Assembly (NCBI GenBank): GCA_021785435.1
Contig: JAJYFE010000023.1
Span: forward strand, 1 to 38,679
From: Planctomycetota bacterium
GTDB taxonomy: Bacteria > Planctomycetota > Phycisphaerae > WQYP01
Direction of reading: 5' to 3'
DNA: 38,679 nucleotides
Positions 17,901-24,922 of this stretch are shown in pieces. The first letter of the stretch is position 1, and each line of letters opens with the position of its first letter. Below the pieces are notes generated by a model, which worked only from the letters and a program-made list of their open reading frames with translations, was not told the origin of the DNA and ran no database searches. Made by a program: the position numbers and the translations under genes.

Positions 17901-17952
17901 TGCTTTCCGAGTCCCAAACCGGCGCCGTGGGTAATGAAATAGTCCTGGTCAT
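14947..17952 (-). CDS. Fused FAD-linked oxidase and Fe-S oxidoreductase (GlcD-GlcF/D-lactate dehydrogenase type)
   Basis: At 1001 residues, the protein joins a GlcD-like flavin half to a GlcF-like iron-sulfur half. The FAD-binding PRGGGTSLAGQ lies at 86-96, followed by IGGCIGNNAAGARSIRYG. The iron-sulfur part has cysteine clusters near 575-597 (EMCNGAGFC..CPSYR) and 633-652 (CLSCKACKTECPSNVDI), suggesting two clusters. The C-terminal half shows CCG-domain motifs: GCCGRAM (about 794), CHQKAL (about 896) and CCGMAGAFGY (about 930). These enzymes oxidise a 2-hydroxyacid such as D-lactate or glycolate and pass electrons to the quinone pool; the substrate cannot be told from sequence. It lies 21 bases after parA, probably co-transcribed. 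No clear Shine-Dalgarno precedes ATG 17952. Confidence 0.9.
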   Translation of the reverse strand: MTRTISLPTAPVWDSESIAADVQPLAEALQRYDVGQVRLGDHDRILYATDASLYQVRPLGVVIPSRAEQVRTLVNFCRENQVALLPRGGGTSLAGQCTNQALVVDFSPGFRAIRRVDVAGALAEVEPGLSIESLNRALAAGGSKLFFAPDPATIAQAAIGGCIGNNAAGARSIRYGRTSENLAGVEVLLTSGEWIWLEPGAGRHHAAALRLAEQTAGVVRQHAAEIRQRFPKLVRRNAGYALDLVLDQLERGVAPADLDLSGLICGSEGTLAVITAARLKLRPLPAARGLAILAFGSLDEAIAALPVILATRPSAVELLDDVVLAAAAGNNECRRYLELMPLWKGRAAAALLYVEYEADKQAAELPEHFRRLTAALPAQPARTYLDADSMGQAWTLRKAGEALLHAVPGQRKPLTFVEDNAIPVPQLLDFVREFKRIVAAHGTTAAFYAHASVGVLHVRPLLDLHATQDRQAMHAIALEIARLARACGGVMSGEHGDGRARGPLLEEFFGPQLMSAFRQIKRIFDPAGILNPGFIVRPGDVAQITTHLRVQQIHPAVGLDTYFDYAAQGRFQGAVEMCNGAGFCRKTAGGTMCPSYRSTLEERHSPRGRANALRASVFQRPDGPDWLDPATLETLDLCLSCKACKTECPSNVDIARWKAEYLAQGYRESGHTPAAAQIFGHIRLVNQLGALAPNLANRVQRLPLVRTLLNSLAGLAAARPLPDFGPSLYRRVGRCGPGRAGTGGGRARVSERPTVALFGDCFTAFGESDIGLAAVCVFEALGYTVALPRFGCCGRAMLSNGLLESATATARRTLQRMAGALLDPQVRAIVVIEPSCWSAMIDDWPHLKNIGPHAWLDAVRRKVMLADDFAARFWTAHPVQPDVTRRNGLSGRPVIFHGHCHQKALAGPRAGADLLQKLLGRDLQTLEAGCCGMAGAFGYTQKHYDLSMNIFAAPEFDPLRQAPPEAVITASGTSCRQQIAHATGRPVLHPLQLAAQIFGVP

Positions 17953-17973
17953 ATGGTTTTTACCGTTTACCTC

Positions 17974-18846
17974 TTACGTCTGGCGGGTAGGGGCCGCGGC
18001 GGCGAGGCCGGGGAGTGGCGCCAGGGCCGAACCGGCGGGCGGCGCGGCGGGTGCCGGTTTTTCCATCCGCATGATTTCTTCGGCCAGAACCTGGTAATCG
18101 GCGGCGCCCGCGCTGTTCGGGGCATAGGCAAAGATGCTTTGACTGAAGCTCGGGGCTTCCGCCAGCTTGATGTTCCGGCGAATCTGCGTCTGCAGAACCA
18201 CGGCGTCGGCCCACGGCGTATCGGAGCCACGGGCCTTCTCCAGAAATTGCTCCACTTCTCCGGTGACTTCGCCGCTTAAGCGCGGGGCGGATTCATATTG
18301 ACAGAATAAAATACCGGAGATCCGCAGGGCCGGGTTGAGCCGGCGGCGCACCAAGGAACAGGTTTCCAGGAGCCGGGCCATTCCCTGCAGCGCCAAAAAG
18401 TGTGCCTGCAAAGGAATGATCACCTCCGTGGCCAGGCACAGGGCGTTAATCGTAAGCAAGCCGAGGCTCGGCGGACAATCCAGAATCAGATAATCGCCCT
18501 CCGGCAGGGACGCCTCCGCCGCCTGGCGCAGGCGCAATTCCCGGTCGGCCTCCTGGACCAGTTCCACTTCCGCGCCGGCGAGATCCGGGGTGGCCGGCAG
18601 GACATTTAAATGATCCGCGACGGGATACAGCGCCTCACGCAACGTCTGCCGGCGGCTGAGCACGTCGTAGACGCTGCGGGAGATCTTCGGGCTTTCCAAC
18701 CCCAGGTGAAAGGACAGGTTACCCTGCGGATCCATATCGATCAGTACGGTTTCTTTGCCGGCCGCGGCCAACGCCGCTCCCAGATTGACCGCGGTGGTGG
18801 TTTTGCCCACGCCGCCTTTTTGATTGAACAGCGCAATCTTTCTCAT
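17974..18846 (-). CDS. ParA/Soj-family ATPase
   Basis: This 290-residue ATPase has the deviant Walker A KGGVGKTTT (residues 10-18), LIDMDPQGN (switch I/Walker A' region, 35-43) and LILDCPPSLGLLTINAL (Walker B). ParA proteins bind DNA non-specifically and move ParB-bound DNA or protein cargo. No parB or parS-like site is visible nearby, and the neighbours are a DUF58 protein and a dehydrogenase. It may be an orphan ParA positioning a protein cargo, or the chromosomal Soj separated from its partner. The C-terminus ends in an Ala/Pro-rich tail (APAAPPAGSALAPLPGLAAA), probably unstructured. Confidence 0.9.
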   Translation of the reverse strand: MRKIALFNQKGGVGKTTTAVNLGAALAAAGKETVLIDMDPQGNLSFHLGLESPKISRSVYDVLSRRQTLREALYPVADHLNVLPATPDLAGAEVELVQEADRELRLRQAAEASLPEGDYLILDCPPSLGLLTINALCLATEVIIPLQAHFLALQGMARLLETCSLVRRRLNPALRISGILFCQYESAPRLSGEVTGEVEQFLEKARGSDTPWADAVVLQTQIRRNIKLAEAPSFSQSIFAYAPNSAGAADYQVLAEEIMRMEKPAPAAPPAGSALAPLPGLAAAAPTRQT

Positions 18847-19065
18847 GACCTGGTCAGTTTAAACGATCCGCCGCCCAAAGGCGAAGTATCATTTGCGATT
18901 CCGGTTCCCGCTTCCGCTCCGGCTGGGGAGCGCAGGCCGGTCGAGCCGGCTCCGGAGCAGGAACATCAACGGGATCGGCCCCGTTCCCAGCGCCGCGCGG
19001 ATAACGCAGGAACAAGCGATCGCGGGTGCGATGCCGGTTGCGGGAAGACCTGACTCCCCCAGCGC

Positions 19066-19953
19066 TCAGCGGGGAGGCGCTGCCACCAGCGCTGGCGTTG
19101 CGAACAGCCGCTCCCATGGCCAGTCGCTGCACGCCCACACGTAATCGCCGCCAACGGCGCGCACCTCGGTGGCGAGCTGGCGCCGGTATTCGGCCAGGCG
19201 CTGCTGATATTGGCGCAGCACCCCGCGGCCCGGCGTCAGTCGCCGCGAGCGAAGACTTTCTGGATCACGCAGCCACAGCGGACCGGTAAATTCGGGATAC
19301 CGCTCTTGCGGCGCCAACACGTGCACCAGCAACGGATGCTGCCCGGCCGCAGCCAGAAGCCGCAGCGGCTTGGCTAAATCCACCGCCGGCAGAAAATCAC
19401 TGATGATGATAGCCCGGCCGCCGCGCCGTGTTTCCGCCAGAGCGCGGGTCAATGCCACGACCAGATCCATGGGCCCATGCGGGACCATGGCGGCCAAATG
19501 CCGCTTCAGATGTCCCAGCGCGGCTACGCCCAAAAACGTCCGCGGGCGCCCCGTCAGACGGGCCATGGCCCACAGCGTCAACTGGTCCTGATGCTGCAGC
19601 GCCAGCAGTCCCAGAAGGGCGACCAGGCCGCGGGCAAAATCGAATTTCCGTGGTCGTCCGAAATCCATGCTGGCGGAGGCATCCAGAAACACCGTGACCG
19701 GTAGCGCCCGCCGCGCTTGAAACAACCGAACAATCACCTGGTCGAAACGGGCGTAAGCGTTCCAGTCGATGTAGCGAATATCATCCCCCTGGCTGTAGGG
19801 GCGAAAATCCGCAATTTCCATGCTGGAACCAGGCCGGATGCCAGGCCGCCGACCTTCGGCCCACAAAATACTGCGCGTCGCCGACCGCAAATACAGCCGG
19901 CGAAACCTCTCCAGCCAGCGTCCGTTCGGCCAAAAAGAAGTGTCTGGGGCCAT
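19066..19953 (-). CDS. DUF58-domain protein (vWA-like)
   Basis: This 295-residue protein has the DUF58 signature IRPGSSMEIADFRPYSQGDD followed by IRYIDWNAYARFDQ. A vWA-like metal-binding motif, VFLDASASMDFG, comes next. DUF58 proteins normally sit beside a MoxR AAA ATPase and further vWA proteins, forming a complex of poorly defined function at the cell envelope. No moxR is in the window, so the gene is separated from its usual partners or they lie elsewhere. A promoter with a perfect TATAAT is 81 bases upstream. A 219-base gap to parA contains no gene I can support. Confidence 0.88.
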   Translation of the reverse strand: MAPDTSFWPNGRWLERFRRLYLRSATRSILWAEGRRPGIRPGSSMEIADFRPYSQGDDIRYIDWNAYARFDQVIVRLFQARRALPVTVFLDASASMDFGRPRKFDFARGLVALLGLLALQHQDQLTLWAMARLTGRPRTFLGVAALGHLKRHLAAMVPHGPMDLVVALTRALAETRRGGRAIIISDFLPAVDLAKPLRLLAAAGQHPLLVHVLAPQERYPEFTGPLWLRDPESLRSRRLTPGRGVLRQYQQRLAEYRRQLATEVRAVGGDYVWACSDWPWERLFATPALVAAPPR

Positions 19954-20033
19954 GGCAGCGCCTATTTTTGTGAATACTTCCGCGGCACCAACCCGAAATC
20001 CACTTCTATATCCAACGCGGCCTCCGGCGATAC

Positions 20034-20062
20034 ATTATAGGGAGCGAAAGCTGCGGAAAATG
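20034..20062 (-). promoter_or_regulatory. Promoter of the DUF58 gene
   Basis: A perfect TATAAT lies on the minus strand at 20039-20034. The -35 region is poor (CATTTT at 17-base spacing) and is overlapped by an inverted repeat at 20054-20073, consistent with a promoter needing an activator or occluded by a repressor. Confidence 0.4.
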
Positions 20063-20073
20063 ATGATTTTCCG
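20054..20073. promoter_or_regulatory. Inverted repeat CGGAAAAT-GATG-ATTTTCCG
   Basis: Perfect 8-bp arms with a 4-base centre, AT-rich unlike the other palindromes of the window, and placed over the -35 region of the DUF58 promoter. Best read as a candidate operator; it lacks a following T-run. Confidence 0.4.
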
Positions 20074-20181
20074 GCCATAATACCGAATCAGATGTCCCAT
20101 TAACAGCTGCGTAGAGTCAATGTCTCATTATAGGCCAAATAGAGTGTAACTGCGTGGCTTTAATCCCAGGCGGCCAGGCGG

Positions 20182-21558
20182 TCAAGGGCGCTGTTCCAGC
20201 AGCGCTGCCGGCGCGGGCTGATCGTGGTAGCGCCACATCATCACCAGGGAGGCCAGCCACAGGCCCAGGCCGCCATAGGTCACCAGACCCAGACCGCGCA
20301 AAAGATGGAACGGCGGCAACACGGTGAGAAGATGGGACAGTAAAAAGAACCCCAGCACCGCGCCGAGCGGCCAGCCAATGGGCAGCGTTTGGTCCCGTCG
20401 CCAGCGTGCCTCCAGCAGCACCATGACCAGAGGCAACGCCAGGCAAAAATAATGGGGGTGACAAATCGGAATCATCGGTAACATCAACACGGTCAGGGCG
20501 CCCAGAAAAAGATTGCGTCCCACCGCATCATAGCCGCGTCGCCGGCGTTCCAGCTGCAGCGTTACCACCAACAGCGCCAGACCGATGAGCCACGCGGCGA
20601 TTTTCTCCGGGCGCGTCGGGGCGGGGGGCCGCTGATTCTTAACCAGGGCGCCGATATGCAGCGTATTGTTGAGCACGGCCTCAAAGGAGTTGGAATCCGT
20701 CCGGTTGATATCGAATAATTCCTTGCCGCGGCTGCGGTTGTGATTCAGACCCAGGGCCGGTTCAATCAAAACTTGATTGAACCGCTGGTACGCCGCAAGG
20801 GTGAAATGGGGCCCCATCACCAACACTGGTACTACGATCATACCGAGCGCCAGCGCCAGCACGCCGCCCAGGAGAATCCGCGGGCGCCCCCGCCAGATAG
20901 CGTATAGCAGGAGAAATCCTGGAAATAGTTTCAACGCCGCCGCCAGGCCGATACAGAATCCCGCCCCCAGCCGCCGGTGATAGGCCAGCAGTGCCCCCGC
21001 CGCGCAGAGCAGCAGCAGCAGCAGCACATCCACTTGTCCGCGGGCCAGCGCCCGCCCCAGCGCCGGCAGGCAGACCAGCAGAGGAATGATGCGCAGCGCC
21101 CACCAGCGGCGGCAATAGCGCGGTTGATCCCGCACCCTCGGGTCAGGCGAAGTTTTCTCGAACGCCCGCGCCAGCCAGCAGGTCCCGACCCAGGCGAATC
21201 CCACGCTCAAAATAAACCAAATCGCCACGGACAGAGGGTACGGAAGCAGCCCGGCCCGGCTGGCGCCCGCCGGCGCATCCGCCAGTGGATACAACAGAAT
21301 GGCCAGCAACGGAGGATAATTGTAGTGCCAGCCGTTGGAGTCGGTGACCTGGTAGGGATCCCGGTGGACGCGCACCGCCCACGCCGCGCGGAAATACGTA
21401 TCCACGTCGGTCATGCGCCGTTTCAGGAATCCGCCGGAGCGTATTTCCGTCACCACGCCAAAAGCAATGATTCCAGCCAACAGCAACCCCAGGCCGGAAC
21501 GCTCCAACCGATTCAAAGGATCAAAAGCGCCGCTCCGGCGCGACTGCGGCTTCATCAT
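20182..21558 (-). CDS. GT87-family (DUF2029) integral membrane glycosyltransferase
   Basis: This 458-residue protein consists mainly of hydrophobic segments (roughly ten membrane helices by eye). The N-terminal part has TDVDTYFRAAWAVRVHRDPY and HYNYPPLLAILLYPLAD, the typical GT87 signature with an acidic pair just after the first helix. GT87 members such as mannosyltransferases of actinobacteria use polyprenyl-phosphate sugars at the outer face of the membrane; donor and acceptor here are unknown. The ATG (21558) has no Shine-Dalgarno. A TATAAC box ends only seven bases upstream, suggesting a leaderless transcript. Confidence 0.85.
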   Translation of the reverse strand: MMKPQSRRSGAFDPLNRLERSGLGLLLAGIIAFGVVTEIRSGGFLKRRMTDVDTYFRAAWAVRVHRDPYQVTDSNGWHYNYPPLLAILLYPLADAPAGASRAGLLPYPLSVAIWFILSVGFAWVGTCWLARAFEKTSPDPRVRDQPRYCRRWWALRIIPLLVCLPALGRALARGQVDVLLLLLLCAAGALLAYHRRLGAGFCIGLAAALKLFPGFLLLYAIWRGRPRILLGGVLALALGMIVVPVLVMGPHFTLAAYQRFNQVLIEPALGLNHNRSRGKELFDINRTDSNSFEAVLNNTLHIGALVKNQRPPAPTRPEKIAAWLIGLALLVVTLQLERRRRGYDAVGRNLFLGALTVLMLPMIPICHPHYFCLALPLVMVLLEARWRRDQTLPIGWPLGAVLGFFLLSHLLTVLPPFHLLRGLGLVTYGGLGLWLASLVMMWRYHDQPAPAALLEQRP

Positions 21559-21565
21559 CCGGCAT

Positions 21566-21594
21566 GTTATACCCAGTCGGGGGCGATCTGCCCA
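21566..21594 (-). promoter_or_regulatory. Possible promoter of the GT87 gene, leaderless arrangement
   Basis: On the minus strand TGGGCA (21594-21589), 17 bases, then TATAAC (21571-21566). The start codon begins at 21558, where transcription itself is expected to begin. Confidence 0.35.
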
Positions 21595-21721
21595 TGCTCC
21601 TGATTGCCGCAGGTGGAAACGACCCGTGGGGGCATGACGGATTGGGCGAGCCAGAGCCGTTTCCGGTGCGCCTTTTTCGCGCAGCGGGGTAAGGACGGCA
21701 AGTGATTATCCTGGGCCGGAG

Positions 21722-21736
21722 GTCGCCCCTGGCGAC
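21722..21736 (+). repeat. REP-like hairpin GTCGCC-CCT-GGCGAC
   Basis: Perfect 6-bp stem preceded by G and followed by TGGACTGCGCGG. The tail parallels that of the copy at 35-49 (TAAACTGTAGCG), supporting one repeat family with conserved flank. Confidence 0.65.
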
Positions 21737-21835
21737 TGGACTGCGCGGGGGTTCGAGGTCCTGCGGCCGCACCCGGCGCCGTCGCTTACGCTTATAGGGC
21801 CAGGCAGGGCCGATTCCCGCATCGGCCAGGTGGCC

Positions 21836-21855
21836 AGCCGACGAGGGCGTCGGCT
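21836..21855. repeat. Hairpin AGCCGACG-AGGG-CGTCGGCT
   Basis: Perfect 8-bp stem with a 4-base loop, followed by CTACGGGCGCTCGGG. It belongs to a different palindrome family from the GTCGCC stems. I associate this motif with planctomycete-type genomes, from memory only. Confidence 0.65.
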
Positions 21856-21991
21856 CTACGGGCGCTCGGGCTATGAAAAATGGCCGGTTCAACGGCGTCC
21901 CCCACGCGGCGCGGGACTCCTGCCCTGGAAACGACACTGGCAGGCCCAATCTGTCATGCCCCTGCGACCGGTTCATAGAGACGACCAGTCC

Positions 21992-22020
21992 TTGACACAT
22001 GCCGCAGGCTGTTTTAGCCT
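21992..22020 (+). promoter_or_regulatory. Promoter of the rpmF-plsX-fab operon
   Basis: Consensus TTGACA (21992-21997), 17 bases, then TAGCCT (22015-22020; TAxxxT). Transcription would start near 22027, about 27 bases ahead of rpmF. Confidence 0.5.
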
Positions 22021-22053
22021 ATGGGGTTCTCGAACGCCGAAACAGGAGCCGAT

Positions 22054-22239
22054 ATGTTACCAGTTGCCCGAACCAGCAAGTCCAGAAAGGGCATGCGGCG
22101 CGCGCATCACGCCCTGCGGGGGGTGATGACAGTGCGTTGTCCGAAATGCGGTCAAGCCCGCCGGCCCCACCGGATGTGTGGCAACTGTGGCTACCTGAAC
22201 CGCTCGCTCACCGTCGCCCTGCCGAAAGAGAAAGAATAA
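22054..22239 (+). CDS. rpmF: 50S ribosomal protein L32
   Basis: The 61-residue product begins MLPVARTSKSRKGMRRAHH, the L32 N-terminus, and has a zinc ribbon CPKC..CGNC (residues about 32-49). ATG 22054 is preceded by AGGAG; the frame extends to 22021 but that start lacks a site and would add non-L32 sequence. rpmF directly before plsX is a widely conserved arrangement that links ribosome and membrane synthesis. The gap to plsX is 26 bases. Confidence 0.95.
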   Translation: MLPVARTSKSRKGMRRAHHALRGVMTVRCPKCGQARRPHRMCGNCGYLNRSLTVALPKEKE

Positions 22240-22265
22240 TTCGTCCCAACGGGGTAGAGGCACCG

Positions 22266-23264
22266 ATGCGCATTGCGATAGACGCCATGGGCGGCGATCA
22301 TGCCCCGCGGAATGTGGTCGAAGGCGCTTTGCAGGCGCTGGCGGACCTTGATTCCGGCGATGAATTGATCCTGGTCGGGCCGGAGCGGCTGATCCGCGCC
22401 GAACTGCCGGCGCGGTGCGACGGGCAGGCCAAGCTGCGCCTTGAAAACGCCACCGAAGTCATCGGCATGGATGAAACGCCGGTGGAAGCCGTTCGCCGCA
22501 AACGCGACAGCTCCATCGTGCGGATGGTCAAACTGGGCGCCGGCGGCCAGGCCGACGCCATGATCTCGGCCGGCAATACCGGGGCTCTGGTCGCGGCGGG
22601 CGTGCTGTTGCTCAAGCCGCTGGCGGGGGTGGAGCGCCCCGGCATCGGGGTGATGATTCCCACGATGCACGGCATGGTGATACTATGCGACGCCGGCGCT
22701 AATATTCAGCCCAAACCGGCGCACCTGCATCAATACGCCCTGTTGGCGGGTATTTACGCCGAGGCGATCCTGCATATCGAGCGCCCTCGGGTAGGCTTGT
22801 TGAATATCGGCGCGGAAGAGGAAAAAGGCACCCCGTTGGTCAAAGAAACGCGGCGGCTTCTGGAGCAGGACCCGTCGCTAAATTATGTCGGTTTCATTGA
22901 GGGGCGCGACATTTTCCAAGGGGTCTGCGACGTGGTGATTACCGACGGTTTCACCGGCAATGTCACCTTAAAGATCATCGAAGGCATCACCGCCTCGTTG
23001 TTGGGCGAGCTTACCCAGGAAGCCCGGACCTGCCCGGGAGAATTACTGGCCGGGCTGAATCCGATCCTGGCGCGCATCCGGGACCGGTACGACCATGAAC
23101 AATATGGCGGAGCCATGCTTTTGGGCGTGTGCGGCCTGTTTCTGAAAGTGCACGGCTCCGGCGGCGCCAGGGCTATTCGCAACGCCGTGCGCTGGGTTAA
23201 GGATGCGGGCGCCCGCGGTATTCATGAGCATATCCGAAGCCGCCTGGGCAGCCGGATGGCATAA
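22266..23264 (+). CDS. plsX: Phosphate acyltransferase PlsX
   Basis: This 332-residue enzyme converts acyl-ACP to acyl-phosphate, the first step of phospholipid synthesis in most bacteria. Family motifs are present: IAIDAMGGDHAP (residues 3-14), ATEVIGMDETP, KLGAGGQADAMISAGNTGAL, LLNIGAEEEKGTPL and DVVITDGFTGNVTLK. The start at ATG 22266 is chosen because homology begins there; the upstream in-frame extension to 21999 overlaps rpmF. Length is normal. It is peripheral to the membrane and works with PlsY, which is not in the window. Confidence 0.97.
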   Translation: MRIAIDAMGGDHAPRNVVEGALQALADLDSGDELILVGPERLIRAELPARCDGQAKLRLENATEVIGMDETPVEAVRRKRDSSIVRMVKLGAGGQADAMISAGNTGALVAAGVLLLKPLAGVERPGIGVMIPTMHGMVILCDAGANIQPKPAHLHQYALLAGIYAEAILHIERPRVGLLNIGAEEEKGTPLVKETRRLLEQDPSLNYVGFIEGRDIFQGVCDVVITDGFTGNVTLKIIEGITASLLGELTQEARTCPGELLAGLNPILARIRDRYDHEQYGGAMLLGVCGLFLKVHGSGGARAIRNAVRWVKDAGARGIHEHIRSRLGSRMA

Positions 23265-23365
23265 ACCCTTTAAACATGGTAGTTTCTTGACACGGCTTGG
23301 GGGTGCCGGCCCGCACAGGCGATGACCAGATGCGGGCCGATATAGCGGGAGGAAATGGTTTGTCC

Positions 23366-24358
23366 ATGCCACACATTGCGGCAGTTATTAATGGCACCGG
23401 CAGCTTTGTTCCCCAGCGGCGGCTTACCAACGCCGATCTGGAGAAGATGGTCGACACCAGCGACGAATGGATCGTGCAGCGCACGGGCATTCGGGAACGG
23501 CGTATCGCCGCGGCCGATGAAAGCACCGGCACGCTGGCCCTGGAAGCGGCCCAGCGGGCGCTCGAGGCGGCCCAGCTGTCCGCCGAAAAGCTGGACATGA
23601 TCATCGTGGCCACACTTACTCCGGAAACGCCCACGCCGTCGACCGCCTGCTGGCTGCACGAAAACCTTCGCGTCGGGCACCCCCTGGCGGCTTTCGACCT
23701 GGGCGCGGCGTGCTCCGGCTTTGTCTATGGACTCGCCACGGCCGCCCAGTTCATCGGCAATGGTTCGTGCCGGAACATCCTGGTGGTGGGCGCCGAGACC
23801 CTCTCCCGGGTGGTGGATTACCAGGACCGTGGCACCTGTATTCTTTTCGGTGATGGGGCCGGGGCCGCCGTCATTTCCGCCGTCGAAAATTCGCCGCGCG
23901 GCGTACGGGCCTTCGAGCTGGGTTCCGACGGCAAGGGCGGGGCACTGCTGAATATCCCGGCGGGTGGATCCCGGACACCGACCAGCGCCGAATCGGTGCA
24001 GAACCGCCTGCATTATTTGAAAATGAATGGGCGCGAGGTCTACAAATTCGCGGTCCATCAAATGACCACGTGCCTGCAACGCGCCATGGCCGCCTGCCAG
24101 CTTGCTCCGCAGGATGTGCGCTTGGTCGTGCCCCACCAGATGAATCAGCGGATCATCGACAGCGCCACTGAAAAAATGGGCTTTCCGAAGGAAAAAGTGT
24201 TCATCAACATTGACCGCTATGGTAATACGTCCGCGGCTTCGGTTCCGCTGGCCCTGGATGAGGCGGTCCGCCAGGGCCGTTGCGGCCCCGGGGATTGGAT
24301 TATCCTGGTGGCGTTCGGCGCGGGCTTGACCTGGGCGTCCGCGACCGTGCGGCTGTAG
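23366..24358 (+). CDS. fabH: Beta-ketoacyl-ACP synthase III
   Basis: This 330-residue enzyme starts fatty-acid chains by condensing acetyl-CoA with malonyl-ACP. The catalytic triad is complete: C116 (DLGAACSGFVYG), H257 (VPHQMNQRI) and N287 (DRYGNTSAAS). ATG 23366 is chosen over the in-frame start at 23297 because FabH homology begins at MPHIAAVINGTGSFVP and GGGAGGAAA lies just upstream. It follows plsX by 101 bases. The next core gene, fabD, is separated by a decayed toxin-antitoxin pair, which is unusual within this operon. Confidence 0.96.
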   Translation: MPHIAAVINGTGSFVPQRRLTNADLEKMVDTSDEWIVQRTGIRERRIAAADESTGTLALEAAQRALEAAQLSAEKLDMIIVATLTPETPTPSTACWLHENLRVGHPLAAFDLGAACSGFVYGLATAAQFIGNGSCRNILVVGAETLSRVVDYQDRGTCILFGDGAGAAVISAVENSPRGVRAFELGSDGKGGALLNIPAGGSRTPTSAESVQNRLHYLKMNGREVYKFAVHQMTTCLQRAMAACQLAPQDVRLVVPHQMNQRIIDSATEKMGFPKEKVFINIDRYGNTSAASVPLALDEAVRQGRCGPGDWIILVAFGAGLTWASATVRL

Positions 24359-24435
24359 CCGGGATGGGCTTGGCATAAAATAATGGGCCTTGGGTCTGTC
24401 AAGTAACGCGCCCCGTGGCGCCAGAGGAAGGCGTG

Positions 24436-24621
24436 ATGTCCACCGTCAAAGAAAAATGGCCGAGGTAATTCGATCGCAACCGGACGACGCGAGCGACGAG
24501 GAGATCATGCGCGAGCTGGCGTTCGAAAAAAATGATCGCGCGCGGCCTGGAAGACGTCCGCCAGGGCCGGGTGCTGTCGAATGATAAGATGGAGCGGCGC
24601 ATACGCACATGGCGACAATAA
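24436..24621 (+). pseudogene. Antitoxin of a ParE-type pair, two compensating frameshifts
   Basis: The start ATG 24436 has GAGGAAGG upstream. The frame reads MSTVKEK and then breaks at a run of five A (24452-24456); one more A would continue it as MAEVIRSQPDD and EEIMRELAFEK. A run of seven A (24526-24532) then restores the first frame, which continues MIARGLEDVRQGRVLSNDKM and ERRIRTWRQ to TAA at 24619-24621. The reconstructed product (about 60 residues) is a typical ParD-like small antitoxin, and its stop overlaps the toxin start by 13 bases. Both breaks are at A-runs, so slippage or sequencing error is possible. Because the toxin is also broken, decay is the simpler reading. Confidence 0.65.
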
Positions 24622-24895
24622 AGTGGAGCGAAGAAGCGCATCGCTGGTTGCGGGATATTTTTGATTACATCGCCCGGGACAACCCCGCTGCGGCGCGGAA
24701 GGTGGTGGTGGGTAAGGATGACCCGGCGCGGATTTTGCGTCGCTTTCCCAAGATGGGGCGCCGGCGCCGCCGGAAGCCGGTGGAGGAATGGATCTGTTGT
24801 TCGACGGCCATTATCGAATAGCCTATCTCCTTACCGAGACCGGCGATATTCATATTTTGGGCGTTTTTCACGGCGCGCTTGATAGCGGTTGTTAG
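24609..24895 (+). pseudogene. ParE/RelE-family toxin, frameshifted
   Basis: The product begins MATIKWSEEAHRWLRDIFDY and IARDNPAAARKVV, the N-terminal helices of ParE toxins, and continues ARILRRFPKMGRRRRRKPVEEW. A one-base loss near 24789-24792 then throws the frame into a stop at 24821. The correct continuation, DLLFDGHYRIAYLLTETGD and IHILGVFHGALDSG, lies in the -1 frame and ends at TAG 24893-24895. The C-terminal 'YRIAYLL...I.ILGVFHG' strands are diagnostic of the family. The full toxin would be about 95 residues. The middle (VVVGKDDPA) is also degenerate. Likely an inactivated chromosomal module inserted in the fab operon. Confidence 0.75.
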
Positions 24896-24922
24896 CTGGC
24901 CTAGCCGACAGGAAATGAGACT

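Larger units (their letters stand above)
21559..22053. other. Divergent intergenic region between the GT87 gene and rpmF
   Basis: No gene supported. It holds promoters for both directions near its ends and at least two REP-like palindromes (21722-21736 and 21836-21855). Confidence 0.6.

Noticed and set aside
23287-23292. TTGACA upstream of fabH as a promoter
   Set aside because: The bases at 16-18 spacing are GC-rich with no -10-like sequence.
24436-24895. General sequencing error as the cause of all frameshifts in the window
   Set aside because: Not excluded, but the breaks are confined to the toxin-antitoxin pair and the RepA-like fragment, while about 15 long conserved genes have none. 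Decay is the simpler explanation.
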